A DNA stretch of 64,000 nt from an uncultured Parabacteroides sp. (GTDB lineage: Bacteria; Bacteroidota; Bacteroidia; Bacteroidales; Tannerellaceae): the NCBI GenBank assembly GCA_944325335.1, contig CALUZR010000005.1:32340-96339 (forward strand), given 5' to 3'. Positions 33,566-43,362 of this stretch are shown in pieces. The notes beneath the pieces were generated by a model. The model searched no databases and was not told where the DNA came from. It saw nothing but the letters and a program-made list of their open reading frames with translations. The position numbers were made by a program, and so were the translations under genes. How positions within the stretch are numbered: position 1 is the first letter of the stretch; each line of letters begins with the position of its first letter.

Positions 33566-33767
33566 TTCAGAGTTCGCATTCCTTGCCTTTCGGAACTCTC
33601 GAAACGTTTAGCGGCGAAATCAGAACGACAAAATGGCCTCTCCCGACCGCTTCCGAGCCGTCCCAATCCCTCTTTTTAGCTTAAATTTAAGACACGACAC
33701 CTCCTACAAGCCCATTTTGACGCCAAAATGGTATTATTATCTAAAAAAGTGTATTCTAATCATAACG

Positions 33768-33985
33768 TTGTAGGGCTACAACGAGGTAATGTGTCTGTAC
33801 AAATAGGTATTGTATGCCTACAATATATAATTACATACTAAAAGTAATATGATGTAGGCATACAATATTTACTTTTTATAAAATAAATAGTAGTTGTATG
33901 CCTACAACTTCTATTTTAAGACAAAAAATATGAAGTTGTACACCTACAATTTATATTTATAACTAAAAAGAGCCAAATTGTAGGG
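33768..33985. repeat. 42-bp phased array of TTGTAnGCnTACAA dyads
   Basis: Dyads start at 33768 (TTGTAGGGCTACAA), 33809 (ATTGTATGCCTACAAT), 33852, 33893, 33935 and 33977 (half), so spacing is 41, 43, 41, 42 and 42 bp. The dyads are conserved but the AT-rich spacers are not. The 724-base gap 33490-34213 also holds the repeat at 33512 and, at 33985-34185, a GC-rich stretch in which I see no convincing gene. Confidence 0.85.
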
Positions 33986-34213
33986 GAAGCGGGATTTGCC
34001 AAAGCGGATGGGCGCGCCGCCGAAGGTCTCGAGAAAGGTGCCGAAAAGGAGGAGCACGGCGCAGAAGCGATCGGTTGAGGTGCGGACGCTCCCGATGGAC
34101 TCGCTACGCCTCGGCGCCGGGGTGTTCCTCGTCATCCTGGGCTCGTCGAGGAGCCTCTGGATACCCGACTTCATTCGTGGCTGAAGCAAACCAAAAGATT
34201 ATTGTTTGTCGGT

Positions 34214-35212
34214 TTAATTTCTACTTCGAATAAGCTCTTTCTGCGCCGTAAAATAGGGGAAGAAACAGATAGAAAACGGTATCACTACATAACGCATGAG
34301 GAGCGCAATGGCGGCATACGTCAAGATATATTGCCCCACCTCTCCGGCAAATGAAAAAACAAACCGCAGCGGGGCGACCAAGAACGTATGGAATCCCAGC
34401 ACAATCAGCGAATACCGGCCCAAATAGGAAATAAGCGGCGCATACTTCCACATCCGGCAAAGGATCATCAAAAGCGCAATACCGGCAAATCCAGCCGCAT
34501 AGTGCACCAAGAAAATGTCGCGTACCTCTTTCGGGAATAGGGCGCAACCATAGATGAAGGCGAAGCATCCCAGGCAAAGCAACCAGCCCGTACGCCGGCG
34601 GAAGGGTTCTTTTGCTTGTAATATCCATCCTTTCACGGCATAGCCTACGGCAAAAAAGGGCAATGAGGCCAACGAGCGGTCCAGGTAGTAGGGCCAACGT
34701 TCGGTGACCGTCCAAGCGCAAACCATGCCGCAACCTATCAAAAAGCAAACCGCCAACAGCCATTTTTTACTTTTAATCCACCCATGCAGCAGGAAGAAGA
34801 GGATATTCACCTCAAACAACGAGAGGAGGAACCAGATGGGGGAATTATAGCCAATGTCCTCGCCTCGTCCCAGTTTGAAAATAATATCGCCAATCATGCC
34901 CCAGCGGAAAGGCTCTTCCAAAATACCTTTCTCATAGAGATGCAAGAAATGGCAGACAATGCCCGCCGCATAAGCCGTCAAGAAGAAAAACAGATAGGGA
35001 ATAATCAGTTTATTCACCTTTTTGATAGAAAATTCTTTCAGCCCGCTGTATTCTTTGAAGAAGATACCTGATAGGAAATAGTAAAGCGGCATGCGGAAGA
35101 AGCGCAAGGCTGTCTCCGTAGTCGTTTCAAAATTGTGGATGTGGATAAAAACCACCAACGAGATACATAACCCTTTGGCCAAATCAATATATTCTACGCG
35201 CTGTGTTGCCAT
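34214..35212 (-). CDS. Acyltransferase 3 family membrane protein
   Basis: A 332-residue integral membrane protein with about ten hydrophobic segments. It begins with the family hallmark RVEYIDLAKGLCISLVVFIHIHNF, where the histidine in the first helix is the proposed catalytic residue, and continues with FRMPLYYFLSGIFF. Members O-acylate sugars of polysaccharides, peptidoglycan or lipids. No polysaccharide cluster surrounds it, so the acceptor is unknown. The gene lies 41 bases after the PorZ-like gene in the same direction and may be its transcript tail. Confidence 0.85.
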   Translation of the reverse strand: MATQRVEYIDLAKGLCISLVVFIHIHNFETTTETALRFFRMPLYYFLSGIFFKEYSGLKEFSIKKVNKLIIPYLFFFLTAYAAGIVCHFLHLYEKGILEEPFRWGMIGDIIFKLGRGEDIGYNSPIWFLLSLFEVNILFFLLHGWIKSKKWLLAVCFLIGCGMVCAWTVTERWPYYLDRSLASLPFFAVGYAVKGWILQAKEPFRRRTGWLLCLGCFAFIYGCALFPKEVRDIFLVHYAAGFAGIALLMILCRMWKYAPLISYLGRYSLIVLGFHTFLVAPLRFVFSFAGEVGQYILTYAAIALLMRYVVIPFSICFFPYFTAQKELIRSRN

Positions 35213-35253
35213 TCCTTTTTGCGATATGAAGTTGCTTTTCCTGTGAGATGGAT

Positions 35254-37533
35254 TTACTTAATAACCATAATCTTCGTCACCACACTTTCCCCGCCCTCTT
35301 CCGTCGCGGCCAGCACGAGGTAGATGCCGGTGGCGACGCGTCGGCCTTTCGCGTTGCGGCAATCCCACGAGACTTGCCCGCCTACGGAGCGCGTTTGGTA
35401 GATAAGATTGCCTGCCACGTCTGTTATCTTGACGGTCGAGTTCGCCATCAACCCGGTGATGATGACTTTATCGTTGAAGTCTGGACGCACGGGATTGGGA
35501 TAGGCATGGATGTGGGAATAATCCTCTGCCCCCTCGGTCGCTTCGCCCTGATAAGAAAGGACACCATAACCATCCACGGCAAAGAACACTTTACCGGTTT
35601 GCGGGTCGATCGCGATGCTGTTAATCGTATTGCTGGGAAGAGGAGAATTGTCGGTCGTGAAGTTTTCGAGTACTTCCGTCCCATCCGCATTCACCAGGAA
35701 AACGCCGGAACCGTTCGTACCAATCCATTTCTGATTGCTTCCATCTACCGCGATGCAATTCACCCGCACACCGTTGAGGAGATAATCCGATTCGTCGGCT
35801 AAGACAATACGGTTGAAGCGGAGGTTCTCCACGTTCGATGTATTATAACAGACGATCGGACCGATATTGGTACCTGCCCAAATATTTCCCTCTTTATCCT
35901 CTACGACCAAGAAATATTGCGTCGCGCTCAAGACGTTGCCTTGCGAATCCGAGACCGTAGGATAATAATGGGAAACGTCGTCGGATTGGTCCGCAATGGT
36001 ACCATTGTCGTCGAAGACATACAAGCCTGGCACATTGGTCGCATGCTGGAGGTTTACGAATTTAAGTCCGTTACTCGTAATGAGCACTTTATCAATAATC
36101 GGAGCGTTGGCAACCTCGGTGTCATAACTGATCCATTCGCCTTCGGGCGTAAGTACCTTGACTGAACCGCGGGCGTTACAATTCGTCATCCATAGATTCC
36201 CGTCAGCATCGCGCGTAATTCCCCCCACACGGACATAACGGTTCGGACTCGAAGTGGAGGAAGTTTCCAATGCGCTATTGCCCGAATTGTACCAATTGAG
36301 CACCGTATCTCCTTTCATTTCCAATACGCCATCGCCATAGTAAGCCACCCAGATATGGTTCGGGTCGGCAGGGTCGATTTCCACGTTCAAAGCGTCCTGC
36401 ATGAAGAGCCCCGTTTGGCTTTGTATCTTTGTTTCGTCATAATTCGTCCATTGCCCGTCCTCGTAATACATAATATAAGTACGACGCCAATAGCGGTCGA
36501 GCCATCGCCCTCCGCCTGTGACCCAAAGCCGTCCGTCGTGGAACTTTAATTCCCAAGCGTAGTTGCTTTTCGGGCTATTAATTGTCAAACCATCCACCAA
36601 CACCGAATACGAACCGCCATTCTTCTGGATACCTATCAATCCATTCGTGCCACAAGCCAGCCAATAGGTGTTTTCGGTATGCAAATAGCTGGCATCGCGC
36701 AAGGAGTTCAAACCGGAAATCGTCTGAAAGCCGGATAAATCAGTAGAAACATAAAGCGTATTCTGAGAGAAAGCCATGAGGCGTTCATTCTCCACCTTCA
36801 TGCCCGAAAGGTTCACATCATAAAGCAAACGACGTATCGACTCTCCATCCCGATAATATACGCCATTCTTCGGAACATAGAGGCAGAGCTTATTTTGGAA
36901 ATCGGCGATACGGCCAATATTTTCAACGGTAAATTGATCCGAATACAACGGTAAATCCGTCCAATTACCGTTGTCTAATAAATTATCCGTAAGCGTGCCT
37001 TGGCGGATACCGGAAGAAGTCAGGGCATATAGACGTCCATCAATTACACAAACCGAACGCACCGAACCAATGCGGTACGTATCTGCTATTTCCCGCCGGG
37101 CGAGGTTCACGACCACAATGCCCACTTCGGCCGAAAGATAAGCCCGATCGTCCGAGAAATAAATATCATGGATGGACTTGTTTTGAATCGAGGTATTGTT
37201 CTTCAAATAAGGAAGGTTATAGATGCCATCTTCGCCCCACAAATCGATATTACCATTATTATAGGCAATGACCAATGTATGCGAAGAGGCATGATAGCGC
37301 AATGCCTTGATTTTATTATCACTCAATCCGTTCTTGCGCGAATAAGTAGTGAGGCTTTGATCCTCTTTGCCGTAGACATAAAGCGAACTATCCGCCACGG
37401 CAAAGACGTAATTGTTTGTTTCCTCAACCATTTCCGTTGTCCGATAAGCCCGGAAGATTTCCCATTTATCGAATTGGGCAAAAGCGGATAATGCGAAGCC
37501 TAACAAACAGAATAGGATTCCTAACTTCTTCAT
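35254..37533 (-). CDS. porZ: PorZ-like type IX secretion protein with two propeller domains
   Basis: A 759-residue secreted protein: signal peptide (residues 1-19), two seven-bladed-type propellers made from repeats of the W-x-G-T-x-x-G / D-G-x-LW type (residues about 25-660), and a C-terminal Ig-like sorting domain (about 670-759: HAYPNPVRPDFNDKVIITGL, VKITDVAGNLI, GIYLVLA). This matches the plan and length of PorZ from Porphyromonas (about 776 residues), a component of the attachment complex. Other two-component-regulator propeller proteins are possible. It is followed by the acyltransferase gene and preceded by rdgB in the same direction. Confidence 0.7.
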   Translation of the reverse strand: MKKLGILFCLLGFALSAFAQFDKWEIFRAYRTTEMVEETNNYVFAVADSSLYVYGKEDQSLTTYSRKNGLSDNKIKALRYHASSHTLVIAYNNGNIDLWGEDGIYNLPYLKNNTSIQNKSIHDIYFSDDRAYLSAEVGIVVVNLARREIADTYRIGSVRSVCVIDGRLYALTSSGIRQGTLTDNLLDNGNWTDLPLYSDQFTVENIGRIADFQNKLCLYVPKNGVYYRDGESIRRLLYDVNLSGMKVENERLMAFSQNTLYVSTDLSGFQTISGLNSLRDASYLHTENTYWLACGTNGLIGIQKNGGSYSVLVDGLTINSPKSNYAWELKFHDGRLWVTGGGRWLDRYWRRTYIMYYEDGQWTNYDETKIQSQTGLFMQDALNVEIDPADPNHIWVAYYGDGVLEMKGDTVLNWYNSGNSALETSSTSSPNRYVRVGGITRDADGNLWMTNCNARGSVKVLTPEGEWISYDTEVANAPIIDKVLITSNGLKFVNLQHATNVPGLYVFDDNGTIADQSDDVSHYYPTVSDSQGNVLSATQYFLVVEDKEGNIWAGTNIGPIVCYNTSNVENLRFNRIVLADESDYLLNGVRVNCIAVDGSNQKWIGTNGSGVFLVNADGTEVLENFTTDNSPLPSNTINSIAIDPQTGKVFFAVDGYGVLSYQGEATEGAEDYSHIHAYPNPVRPDFNDKVIITGLMANSTVKITDVAGNLIYQTRSVGGQVSWDCRNAKGRRVATGIYLVLAATEEGGESVVTKIMVIK

Positions 37534-37548
37534 ATTTTCTCAATTTAT

Positions 37549-38130
37549 TCAGGAGATATGTGCCAAGAATTCACCTAATTTACTTACCGCCCGGGCACGA
37601 TGGCTGATTTGATTCTTCGTCTCATCGCCCAATTCGGCAAATGTTTTATCATATCCATCGGGAATAAAAATGGGGTCATAACCAAAGCCCTTCTCTCCCC
37701 GCTTTTCGGTCGTAATCCGTCCCGTCACGATGCCTTCAAACGTGTGCTCTTCACCTCCCAATGTCAAGGCAATGACCGTACGGAAACGCGCCTTCCGGTT
37801 TTCTTTCCCGGCCAATTCGCCCAAAAGTTTTTGCATATTAGCCTCCGAATCATGTCCCGGTCCGGCATAACGGGCCGAATAGACGCCCGGCGCATTATCG
37901 AGAGCCTCTACTTCCAATCCCGTATCATCGGCAAAGCAATCCATTCCATAATTCTCCCGGACGAAATGCGCCTTTTGCCAAGCGTTTCCTTCCAATGTCT
38001 CAGCCGTTTCCGGAATCTCTTCCTCGCAATGAATATCTGCCAGACTTACAATTTCGATTCCGTAAGGAGCCGTAATCTGGCGGACTTCGTCCAATTTGTG
38101 CTGGTTATTTGTAGCAAATACTAATTTCAT
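37549..38130 (-). CDS. rdgB: XTP/dITP diphosphatase
   Basis: A 193-residue HAM1/RdgB enzyme that clears dITP and XTP from the nucleotide pool. Motifs: [14 protein letters not shown] at the start, [23 protein letters not shown] in the centre, [10 protein letters not shown] and the C-terminal [10 protein letters not shown]. It lies 15 bases upstream of the PorZ-like gene on the same strand and is separated from the transglutaminase gene by a hairpin terminator. Confidence 0.95.
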   Translation of the reverse strand: MKLVFATNNQHKLDEVRQITAPYGIEIVSLADIHCEEEIPETAETLEGNAWQKAHFVRENYGMDCFADDTGLEVEALDNAPGVYSARYAGPGHDSEANMQKLLGELAGKENRKARFRTVIALTLGGEEHTFEGIVTGRITTEKRGEKGFGYDPIFIPDGYDKTFAELGDETKNQISHRARAVSKLGEFLAHIS

Positions 38131-38153
38131 CTTCTTTATCTTGATAAATATAG

Positions 38154-38189
38154 AAAGAGAATGTATCCCACAATGGACACATTCTCTTT
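38154..38189. terminator. Bidirectional-type hairpin between transglutaminase gene and rdgB
   Basis: AAAGAGAATGT (38154-38164) and ACATTCTCTTT (38179-38189) pair perfectly, with an inner TCC/GGA. A/T runs stand on both sides, so it can end transcription of the transglutaminase gene. Confidence 0.7.
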
Positions 38190-38214
38190 TATAAACGAAT
38201 CCAACCGCTATTTA

Positions 38215-40884
38215 TTATAACTTATGGATAACTTGCATCATCTGTGCACCCAATCCGATGGTATAGCCTTGAGAAACAAAGACTACACGGTTGAACGTAT
38301 CGGCAATAATGAATATCGGCAACGTATTGGCATGTTCCAGTTTCATCGCTTTTACCATTTCTTGCTGGATCTTATGATCTTTATCGATACCATAGACGAT
38401 CGTATTCGGCAAGTTGCCAAATTCTTTCGCATCGAACTTCTTATAACCCTCTTCGTCTGGGAAGAGAAGTACCATCTTGCGGCCCCAACTTTCGAGATCA
38501 TCTTTCACGGCAGCAATGTCACGCATCGCATGGTTCGTCGGCTCTTGACGTGCCCCCAAGATAGCCACCACATAATAACCACGACCCGTCGTGTTCAAGA
38601 GGCTTGTCTCCTCGCCTGTTTCGATATTGATATACTTATTTTCCGAATTGAAATTACCGATTACTTGGATATCGTCCTGATTCTCGCGCATGGTCAAATC
38701 GACTTTCGTCGTTTCGCCCGGTTTAATGGTAAAGAACACCAGCTTGCTCAATACCGTACCGCTCGCCATACGGGTTCCTGTTACCAATACATACGAACCT
38801 TCGTCCAATTGCGTGCCTTTCTTCAAAAGATTGCTCCAGGTAGCACCACCGCCCATATCTACATCGCCTTCCCGATAACTCAAAAGCTGCAAACGTCCGT
38901 CCACAATCTTCGAAATCGTGAAGTGAGAATAATATTTCGGATCTTCCAATGATTTGATCGGATTGTAAGAAGCAATCAACGTACCGGTTTGTGCGGTAGT
39001 TTGTTCAGCTGCTTCGAAATCGATATCCTGAATCTTATCGCCCATCAGCTGTACTTTACCTGTTACTTCATCTACCCGCGCCGGAATACCCAATGCACGA
39101 GACAATGCTACAAAGAATATCTTGCAAGAATGCATATCGGCTACACGTGCTTTCCATACGCCTTCTGGGAAGATCGGGGCGGCACCCAAATTGCAATCCG
39201 GCGCAATACGAATATTCTCTTTTACCCAAGCTACCAACTTCATCGGATCTGCTTGATAAGCCTTGGCATCAGCTTCCGGTACGGCTTGCTGGAAGAAGGC
39301 TTTATACGGAGTCAACATTTCGTTAGCGACACGCGGATTGCGGACATATTCACTAAAAGTCTTATCATCTACGCCTTCCGCCTGATGACTATTCCTTAAA
39401 TGATCGTCCAATACGACTTTTGAAGCATCGCGAAGGTCTTTCGCAGAGACACGTTGAAGCAAATCCACGGCAGCATCCAATTGGCCAGCTCCAGCCGCTT
39501 CTTTCAAAAACGCTTCAATTGTTGCATAATTACCACGAGAACCAACTAACAATTTAGTAGCCAATTTCTCATCCTTCAAGCCTATTTCTTTTGCGAAAGC
39601 CGAAGCTTTTGCCTCATCAAAGAAAGTAGCTACATACGCATTGCGGATAGAATCTTCTTGCGCCATGAGACGGGTATTCTCTTCACGTTGTTCGGGAGTT
39701 ACTTCCGGCAGATTGGCTTTCTCTGGAGGAGGTACAATGTCGAATTGAGTATCTAATTCTACATTTCCTTGCTTATCAAGTGTTATCGTCGTTCCATCTC
39801 CAGCACCGAACGAAACTTTACCAAAACCATATTTACCATCCTTTGATGCCCATACCAACATATCGCCTTTGCCGGCACTCAAGAAAGTAGCCCCTTCGGC
39901 ATTTGTGGTTTTATTGGCTACGGTATAGAACTCACCATAATTATATACCTTAAATTCTACTCGTGCATCCGCCACGGCTTGACCAGCTTCATCCACCACT
40001 TTTACCGTAGCCTTAGCTGATTCCGCATAATTGTCGATTACATTGATTTCTGTATAAAGCGGAGTTTGTACCATGACTTCTTCCGGACCTTGGTATTTGC
40101 CAAACACCTTCGTGTGCATCAACATACCCCGACTTGCCGGCGCATTAAACCAACCTAAGTTCAATACAGGTTCCGGTTCGCATGCTCCTAAGAAGTACCA
40201 TTTGCCATCTACCCATGCTTCTACCCACGCATGGTTATCATCCGTATGCGCCCAACGAGGTGTATACACCTGACGAGCCGGAATACCTACCGAACGAAGT
40301 GCCGCCACCGTAAAGGTCGACTCTTCACCACAACGCCCGTAAGCCGTCTTCACGGAAGCCAACGGAGAGCTGGTGCGTGCATCGGAAGGTGTGTAGATTA
40401 CCTTCTCGTGGCACCAATGGTTCACGTCAATGACCGCCTCTTGCAACGAAAGTCCCTTTACGCGGTCTTTCAATTCCTTGTAAAATACCATACGGCTTTC
40501 GTCGAGGTTCTCATTGTTTACCCGAATCGGAAGCACGAAATGACGGAAAATGTCTTCTGGTATTGTCTTCCCCCAAGGCATTTCCTCGCGAGCTTGAAAC
40601 GATGCCTTCACGTTCTGCAGGAAATAATCACCCGAATAATCGGCTATATCCCCCACTGGCATGTAGGCATAGAGAAACTCAAGAGCCTCTTTCTCTGCTG
40701 GGCTCATGGGTTGGTTAAACACTGCAAACAAATCGCCCTCAGTGAGGTCGGCTTGTCTGGCCTGCAGGTCAGTTTCGACCTGCGTCCTGTACGCTTCGTC
40801 TGTAATGAAGTGCGACGACTGATTCTGACAGCTCGTCCACATGAAAAAAACAGACAATAATAGAAGTAACTGCTTTTTGTTCAT
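38215..40884 (-). CDS. Large transglutaminase-like lipoprotein
   Basis: An 889-residue predicted lipoprotein from the start at 40884 (lipobox Cys19, MWTSCQ). A longer frame to 40953 is rejected because the added residues precede the lipobox and a -7 box lies at 40911-40918. The transglutaminase-like core has C185 (AYGRCGEES) and H218 (NHAWVEAW); the usual third residue, Asp, appears as E236. An Ig-like strand region (about 300-390), a helical region, a second transglutaminase-like segment (about 605-650: MHSCKIFFVALSRALGIPARVDEV) and a thioredoxin-like C-terminal end follow. It is likely a periplasmic or surface protease-like enzyme. Related N-terminally to the protein at 6938. Confidence 0.75.
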   Translation of the reverse strand: MNKKQLLLLLSVFFMWTSCQNQSSHFITDEAYRTQVETDLQARQADLTEGDLFAVFNQPMSPAEKEALEFLYAYMPVGDIADYSGDYFLQNVKASFQAREEMPWGKTIPEDIFRHFVLPIRVNNENLDESRMVFYKELKDRVKGLSLQEAVIDVNHWCHEKVIYTPSDARTSSPLASVKTAYGRCGEESTFTVAALRSVGIPARQVYTPRWAHTDDNHAWVEAWVDGKWYFLGACEPEPVLNLGWFNAPASRGMLMHTKVFGKYQGPEEVMVQTPLYTEINVIDNYAESAKATVKVVDEAGQAVADARVEFKVYNYGEFYTVANKTTNAEGATFLSAGKGDMLVWASKDGKYGFGKVSFGAGDGTTITLDKQGNVELDTQFDIVPPPEKANLPEVTPEQREENTRLMAQEDSIRNAYVATFFDEAKASAFAKEIGLKDEKLATKLLVGSRGNYATIEAFLKEAAGAGQLDAAVDLLQRVSAKDLRDASKVVLDDHLRNSHQAEGVDDKTFSEYVRNPRVANEMLTPYKAFFQQAVPEADAKAYQADPMKLVAWVKENIRIAPDCNLGAAPIFPEGVWKARVADMHSCKIFFVALSRALGIPARVDEVTGKVQLMGDKIQDIDFEAAEQTTAQTGTLIASYNPIKSLEDPKYYSHFTISKIVDGRLQLLSYREGDVDMGGGATWSNLLKKGTQLDEGSYVLVTGTRMASGTVLSKLVFFTIKPGETTKVDLTMRENQDDIQVIGNFNSENKYINIETGEETSLLNTTGRGYYVVAILGARQEPTNHAMRDIAAVKDDLESWGRKMVLLFPDEEGYKKFDAKEFGNLPNTIVYGIDKDHKIQQEMVKAMKLEHANTLPIFIIADTFNRVVFVSQGYTIGLGAQMMQVIHKL

Positions 40885-40910
40885 TTTTAGGTTAATGAAA
40901 GTGATTTGTG

Positions 40911-40918
40911 CAAAGATA
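40911..40918 (-). promoter_or_regulatory. Promoter -7 box of the transglutaminase gene
   Basis: CAAAGATA reads TATCTTTG on the minus strand, 27 bases before the chosen start, and supports that start. Confidence 0.6.
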
Positions 40919-40962
40919 GTAAAAGAAACAAAAGATAGGACGCTTTCGGACAAGAAAAATTG

Positions 40963-40970
40963 TATTTTTG
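40963..40970 (+). promoter_or_regulatory. Promoter -7 box of the lactonase gene
   Basis: TATTTTTG fits TAnnTTTG, 22 bases before the lactonase start; divergent from the transglutaminase promoter. Confidence 0.6.
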
Positions 40971-40991
40971 CATCCGTTTAAGGAATAGGTT

Positions 40992-42101
40992 ATGAAATAT
41001 ACATGGATTAGATGGATTTTTCTCATGGCAGGAATCATTGGAATAGCAAGTGCATGTGCTTCTCGTGCAGATCAATCATCCGACGAAATACCCCTATTAA
41101 TAGGTACTTATACGAATGGGAATAGCGAAGGCATCTACTCGTTCCGGTTTAATCAAAAGACGGGAAAGGCAATCATCCTCGATTCAATACAGGCAGACAA
41201 TCCGTCTTTCCTTGTCGCTTCGGCCGATGGAACGCGGGTGTATGCCGTAAGTGAAAGCAACGACTCGACGGATGGCGTCTCGACGTATGCCTTCGATAAA
41301 GAAAAAGGAAAGTTAAAGTGGCTGAACAAGCAACTCACAGGCAAAGCGCCCTGTCATATCTCGACGAACGGGCAAATCCTCTTGACCGCTAACTACGAAG
41401 GAGGGTCTCTCTCGCTTTTCCCCTTAAGAGAAGATGGATGCGTAGAGGCAGAAGGAAAAACCTATAGAGGTTCGGCAAGTGGAGTAGATAGCCTCCGGCA
41501 AACCACGCCACACGTTCATTGCTCGCTTTTCACCCCTGATGGGAAACAAGTCATTATGACGGATTTCAGTGCCGACCGCCTCCTTTGTTTTGACCTATTG
41601 AACGATAGCTTACGGTTATGCGACTCTGTATTCGTTGAGGCCGGTTCCGGTCCGCGTCACCTTACCTTTTCTCCTAACGGAAAACAGTTATATTTAATCG
41701 GAGAATTAAGCGGAAACGTTTACGTTTATGCCTATAAAGATAGACGTTTACAGGCGATACAAACCATTGAAGCCGACGAAGTCCATGCACGAGGTAGTGC
41801 TGATATCCATGTAAGTCCGGACGGACGTTTTCTCTACGCCAGCAATCGATTGAAACACGACGGCATTGCTATTTTCTCGGTCAATCCTTCCGATGGGACA
41901 TTGACTCACATAGGCTATCAACCCACAAGCAAGCATCCACGTCACTTCAATCTTACGCCCAATGGCAAATATCTGTTGGTGGCTTGCCGGGACGATCATG
42001 TAGTCCAAGTCTTCGAGCGCAATGCCGAGAGCGGATTGCTCCGGAACACCGGGCGAACGATTCAGGTGCCCCACCCCGTCTGCATACAATTCATTCTTTA
42101 A
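40992..42101 (+). CDS. Lactonase family seven-bladed propeller protein
   Basis: A 369-residue propeller of the Pgl/YbhE lactonase family (LLIGTYTNGNSEGIYSF, ADGTRVYAVSES, TTPHVHCSLFTPDG, GPRHLTFSPNGKQLY, HPRHFNLTPNGKYLLVA). The family hydrolyses 6-phosphogluconolactone or related lactones. The hydrophobic N-terminus (residues 5-21, ending IASACASRA) indicates export, possibly as a lipoprotein, which would argue against a cytosolic pentose phosphate role. The MFS gene starts 8 bases after its stop. Confidence 0.85.
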   Translation: MKYTWIRWIFLMAGIIGIASACASRADQSSDEIPLLIGTYTNGNSEGIYSFRFNQKTGKAIILDSIQADNPSFLVASADGTRVYAVSESNDSTDGVSTYAFDKEKGKLKWLNKQLTGKAPCHISTNGQILLTANYEGGSLSLFPLREDGCVEAEGKTYRGSASGVDSLRQTTPHVHCSLFTPDGKQVIMTDFSADRLLCFDLLNDSLRLCDSVFVEAGSGPRHLTFSPNGKQLYLIGELSGNVYVYAYKDRRLQAIQTIEADEVHARGSADIHVSPDGRFLYASNRLKHDGIAIFSVNPSDGTLTHIGYQPTSKHPRHFNLTPNGKYLLVACRDDHVVQVFERNAESGLLRNTGRTIQVPHPVCIQFIL

Positions 42102-42109
42102 TAATCCAG

Positions 42110-43330
42110 ATGATAAACAAGGTATTCAATAAAATAAAGGGACATCCGCACTTGACGGACGGGACGGCATATGCCATCCTCTTTACTATCGGGACTTGCC
42201 ATTTGCTGAACGACATGATTCAGTCGGTCATCCCGGCCATTTACCCGCTATTGAAAGAGAAATTTGGTTTTACCTTTGCGCAAATTGGCATTATTACATT
42301 GGTATTCCAATTGACGTCGTCGGTATTACAACCTTTCGTAGGCCGATATGCCGACCGCCATCCGCAACCCTATTCTTTGGCGATGGGCATGTGTTTCACG
42401 CTTGTCGGCTTGGTCTCTTTGGCTTTCGCGTCTGGTTTCTTAGTGCTCCTCCTGTCTGTAGCGCTGATTGGATGCGGGTCTTCCGTGTTTCATCCGGAAG
42501 CTTCGCGGGTAGCACAAATCGCATCGGGTGGAAAGAAAAGCCTGGCGCAATCCATTTTCCAGGTAGGAGGTAACGGAGGAAGCGCGTTCGGGCCTCTGCT
42601 GGCGGCATTAATCGTCATTCCTTACGGGCAACATGCCGTGGGTTGGTTTGCGCTGGCAGCCCTATTAGCCTCCCTCTTGCTGACACGTATCGGCTATTGG
42701 TACAGTTTGGTACTGAACGAGATAAAGGCACATCACCGCCAGCGTGCTTTCCTCCCTTGTACGCTTCCCGAGAAGACCATCCGCATGGCACTGGGTATCT
42801 TGGTCCTGATGATATTCTCGAAATACTTTTTCAATGCCTGCATGACGAGCTATTTCACGTTCTACCTCATCGAAAAGTTTGGCATCTCGGTGCAAGCCTC
42901 GCAATATTGCCTCTTCGCGTACCTCGCGGCTTTTGCGATTGGGACGTTGCTCGGCGGCTTCCTGGGCGACCGCTATGGGCGGAAATATGTCATTCTCTTT
43001 TCCATCCTCGGGGCGGCTCCTTTTACGTTGGCGATGCCTTATTTGAATTTAGGCTGGACAATCGTCATGGCCATCCTGACGGGACTTATCATCGCCTCAG
43101 CCTTTTCCGCCATCGTGGTGTATGCGACCGATTTAAAGCCGGATAAAGTCGGGATGATAGCAGGCATCTTCTTCGGATTGATGTTTGGACTGGGCGGTAT
43201 CGGTTCAGCCTTCTTCGGATGGTTGGCCGACCGGACGAGCGTCGAATATATCTTCCATGTCAGCACGTGGCTACCTCTACTGGGCATCGTGGCCGTTTTC
43301 CTGCCGGATGTCCGTCCGAAGAAATTGTAA
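42110..43330 (+). CDS. MFS transporter, fosmidomycin-resistance-like
   Basis: A 406-residue inner membrane protein with about 12 hydrophobic segments. A longer reading frame begins inside the lactonase gene; the ATG at 42110 is preferred because it follows the lactonase stop and begins the first amphipathic stretch. The segment HLLNDMIQSVIPAIYPLLKEKFGFTFAQIG and GCGSSVFHPEASRVA are typical of the Fsr/drug-resistance group. The substrate is uncertain. The MGMT gene follows closely. Confidence 0.82.
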   Translation: MINKVFNKIKGHPHLTDGTAYAILFTIGTCHLLNDMIQSVIPAIYPLLKEKFGFTFAQIGIITLVFQLTSSVLQPFVGRYADRHPQPYSLAMGMCFTLVGLVSLAFASGFLVLLLSVALIGCGSSVFHPEASRVAQIASGGKKSLAQSIFQVGGNGGSAFGPLLAALIVIPYGQHAVGWFALAALLASLLLTRIGYWYSLVLNEIKAHHRQRAFLPCTLPEKTIRMALGILVLMIFSKYFFNACMTSYFTFYLIEKFGISVQASQYCLFAYLAAFAIGTLLGGFLGDRYGRKYVILFSILGAAPFTLAMPYLNLGWTIVMAILTGLIIASAFSAIVVYATDLKPDKVGMIAGIFFGLMFGLGGIGSAFFGWLADRTSVEYIFHVSTWLPLLGIVAVFLPDVRPKKL

Positions 43331-43362
43331 TGAATGTATTTTATAGGTTTAACCACGATAAA

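Noticed and set aside
33944..34189. 81-residue minus-strand gene in the GC-rich gap
   Set aside because: No domain, no promoter box and it starts in unusual sequence; kept only as an unexplained segment.
40885..40953. N-terminal extension of the transglutaminase lipoprotein
   Set aside because: It lies before the lipobox signal peptide and contains the minus-strand -7 box at 40911-40918.
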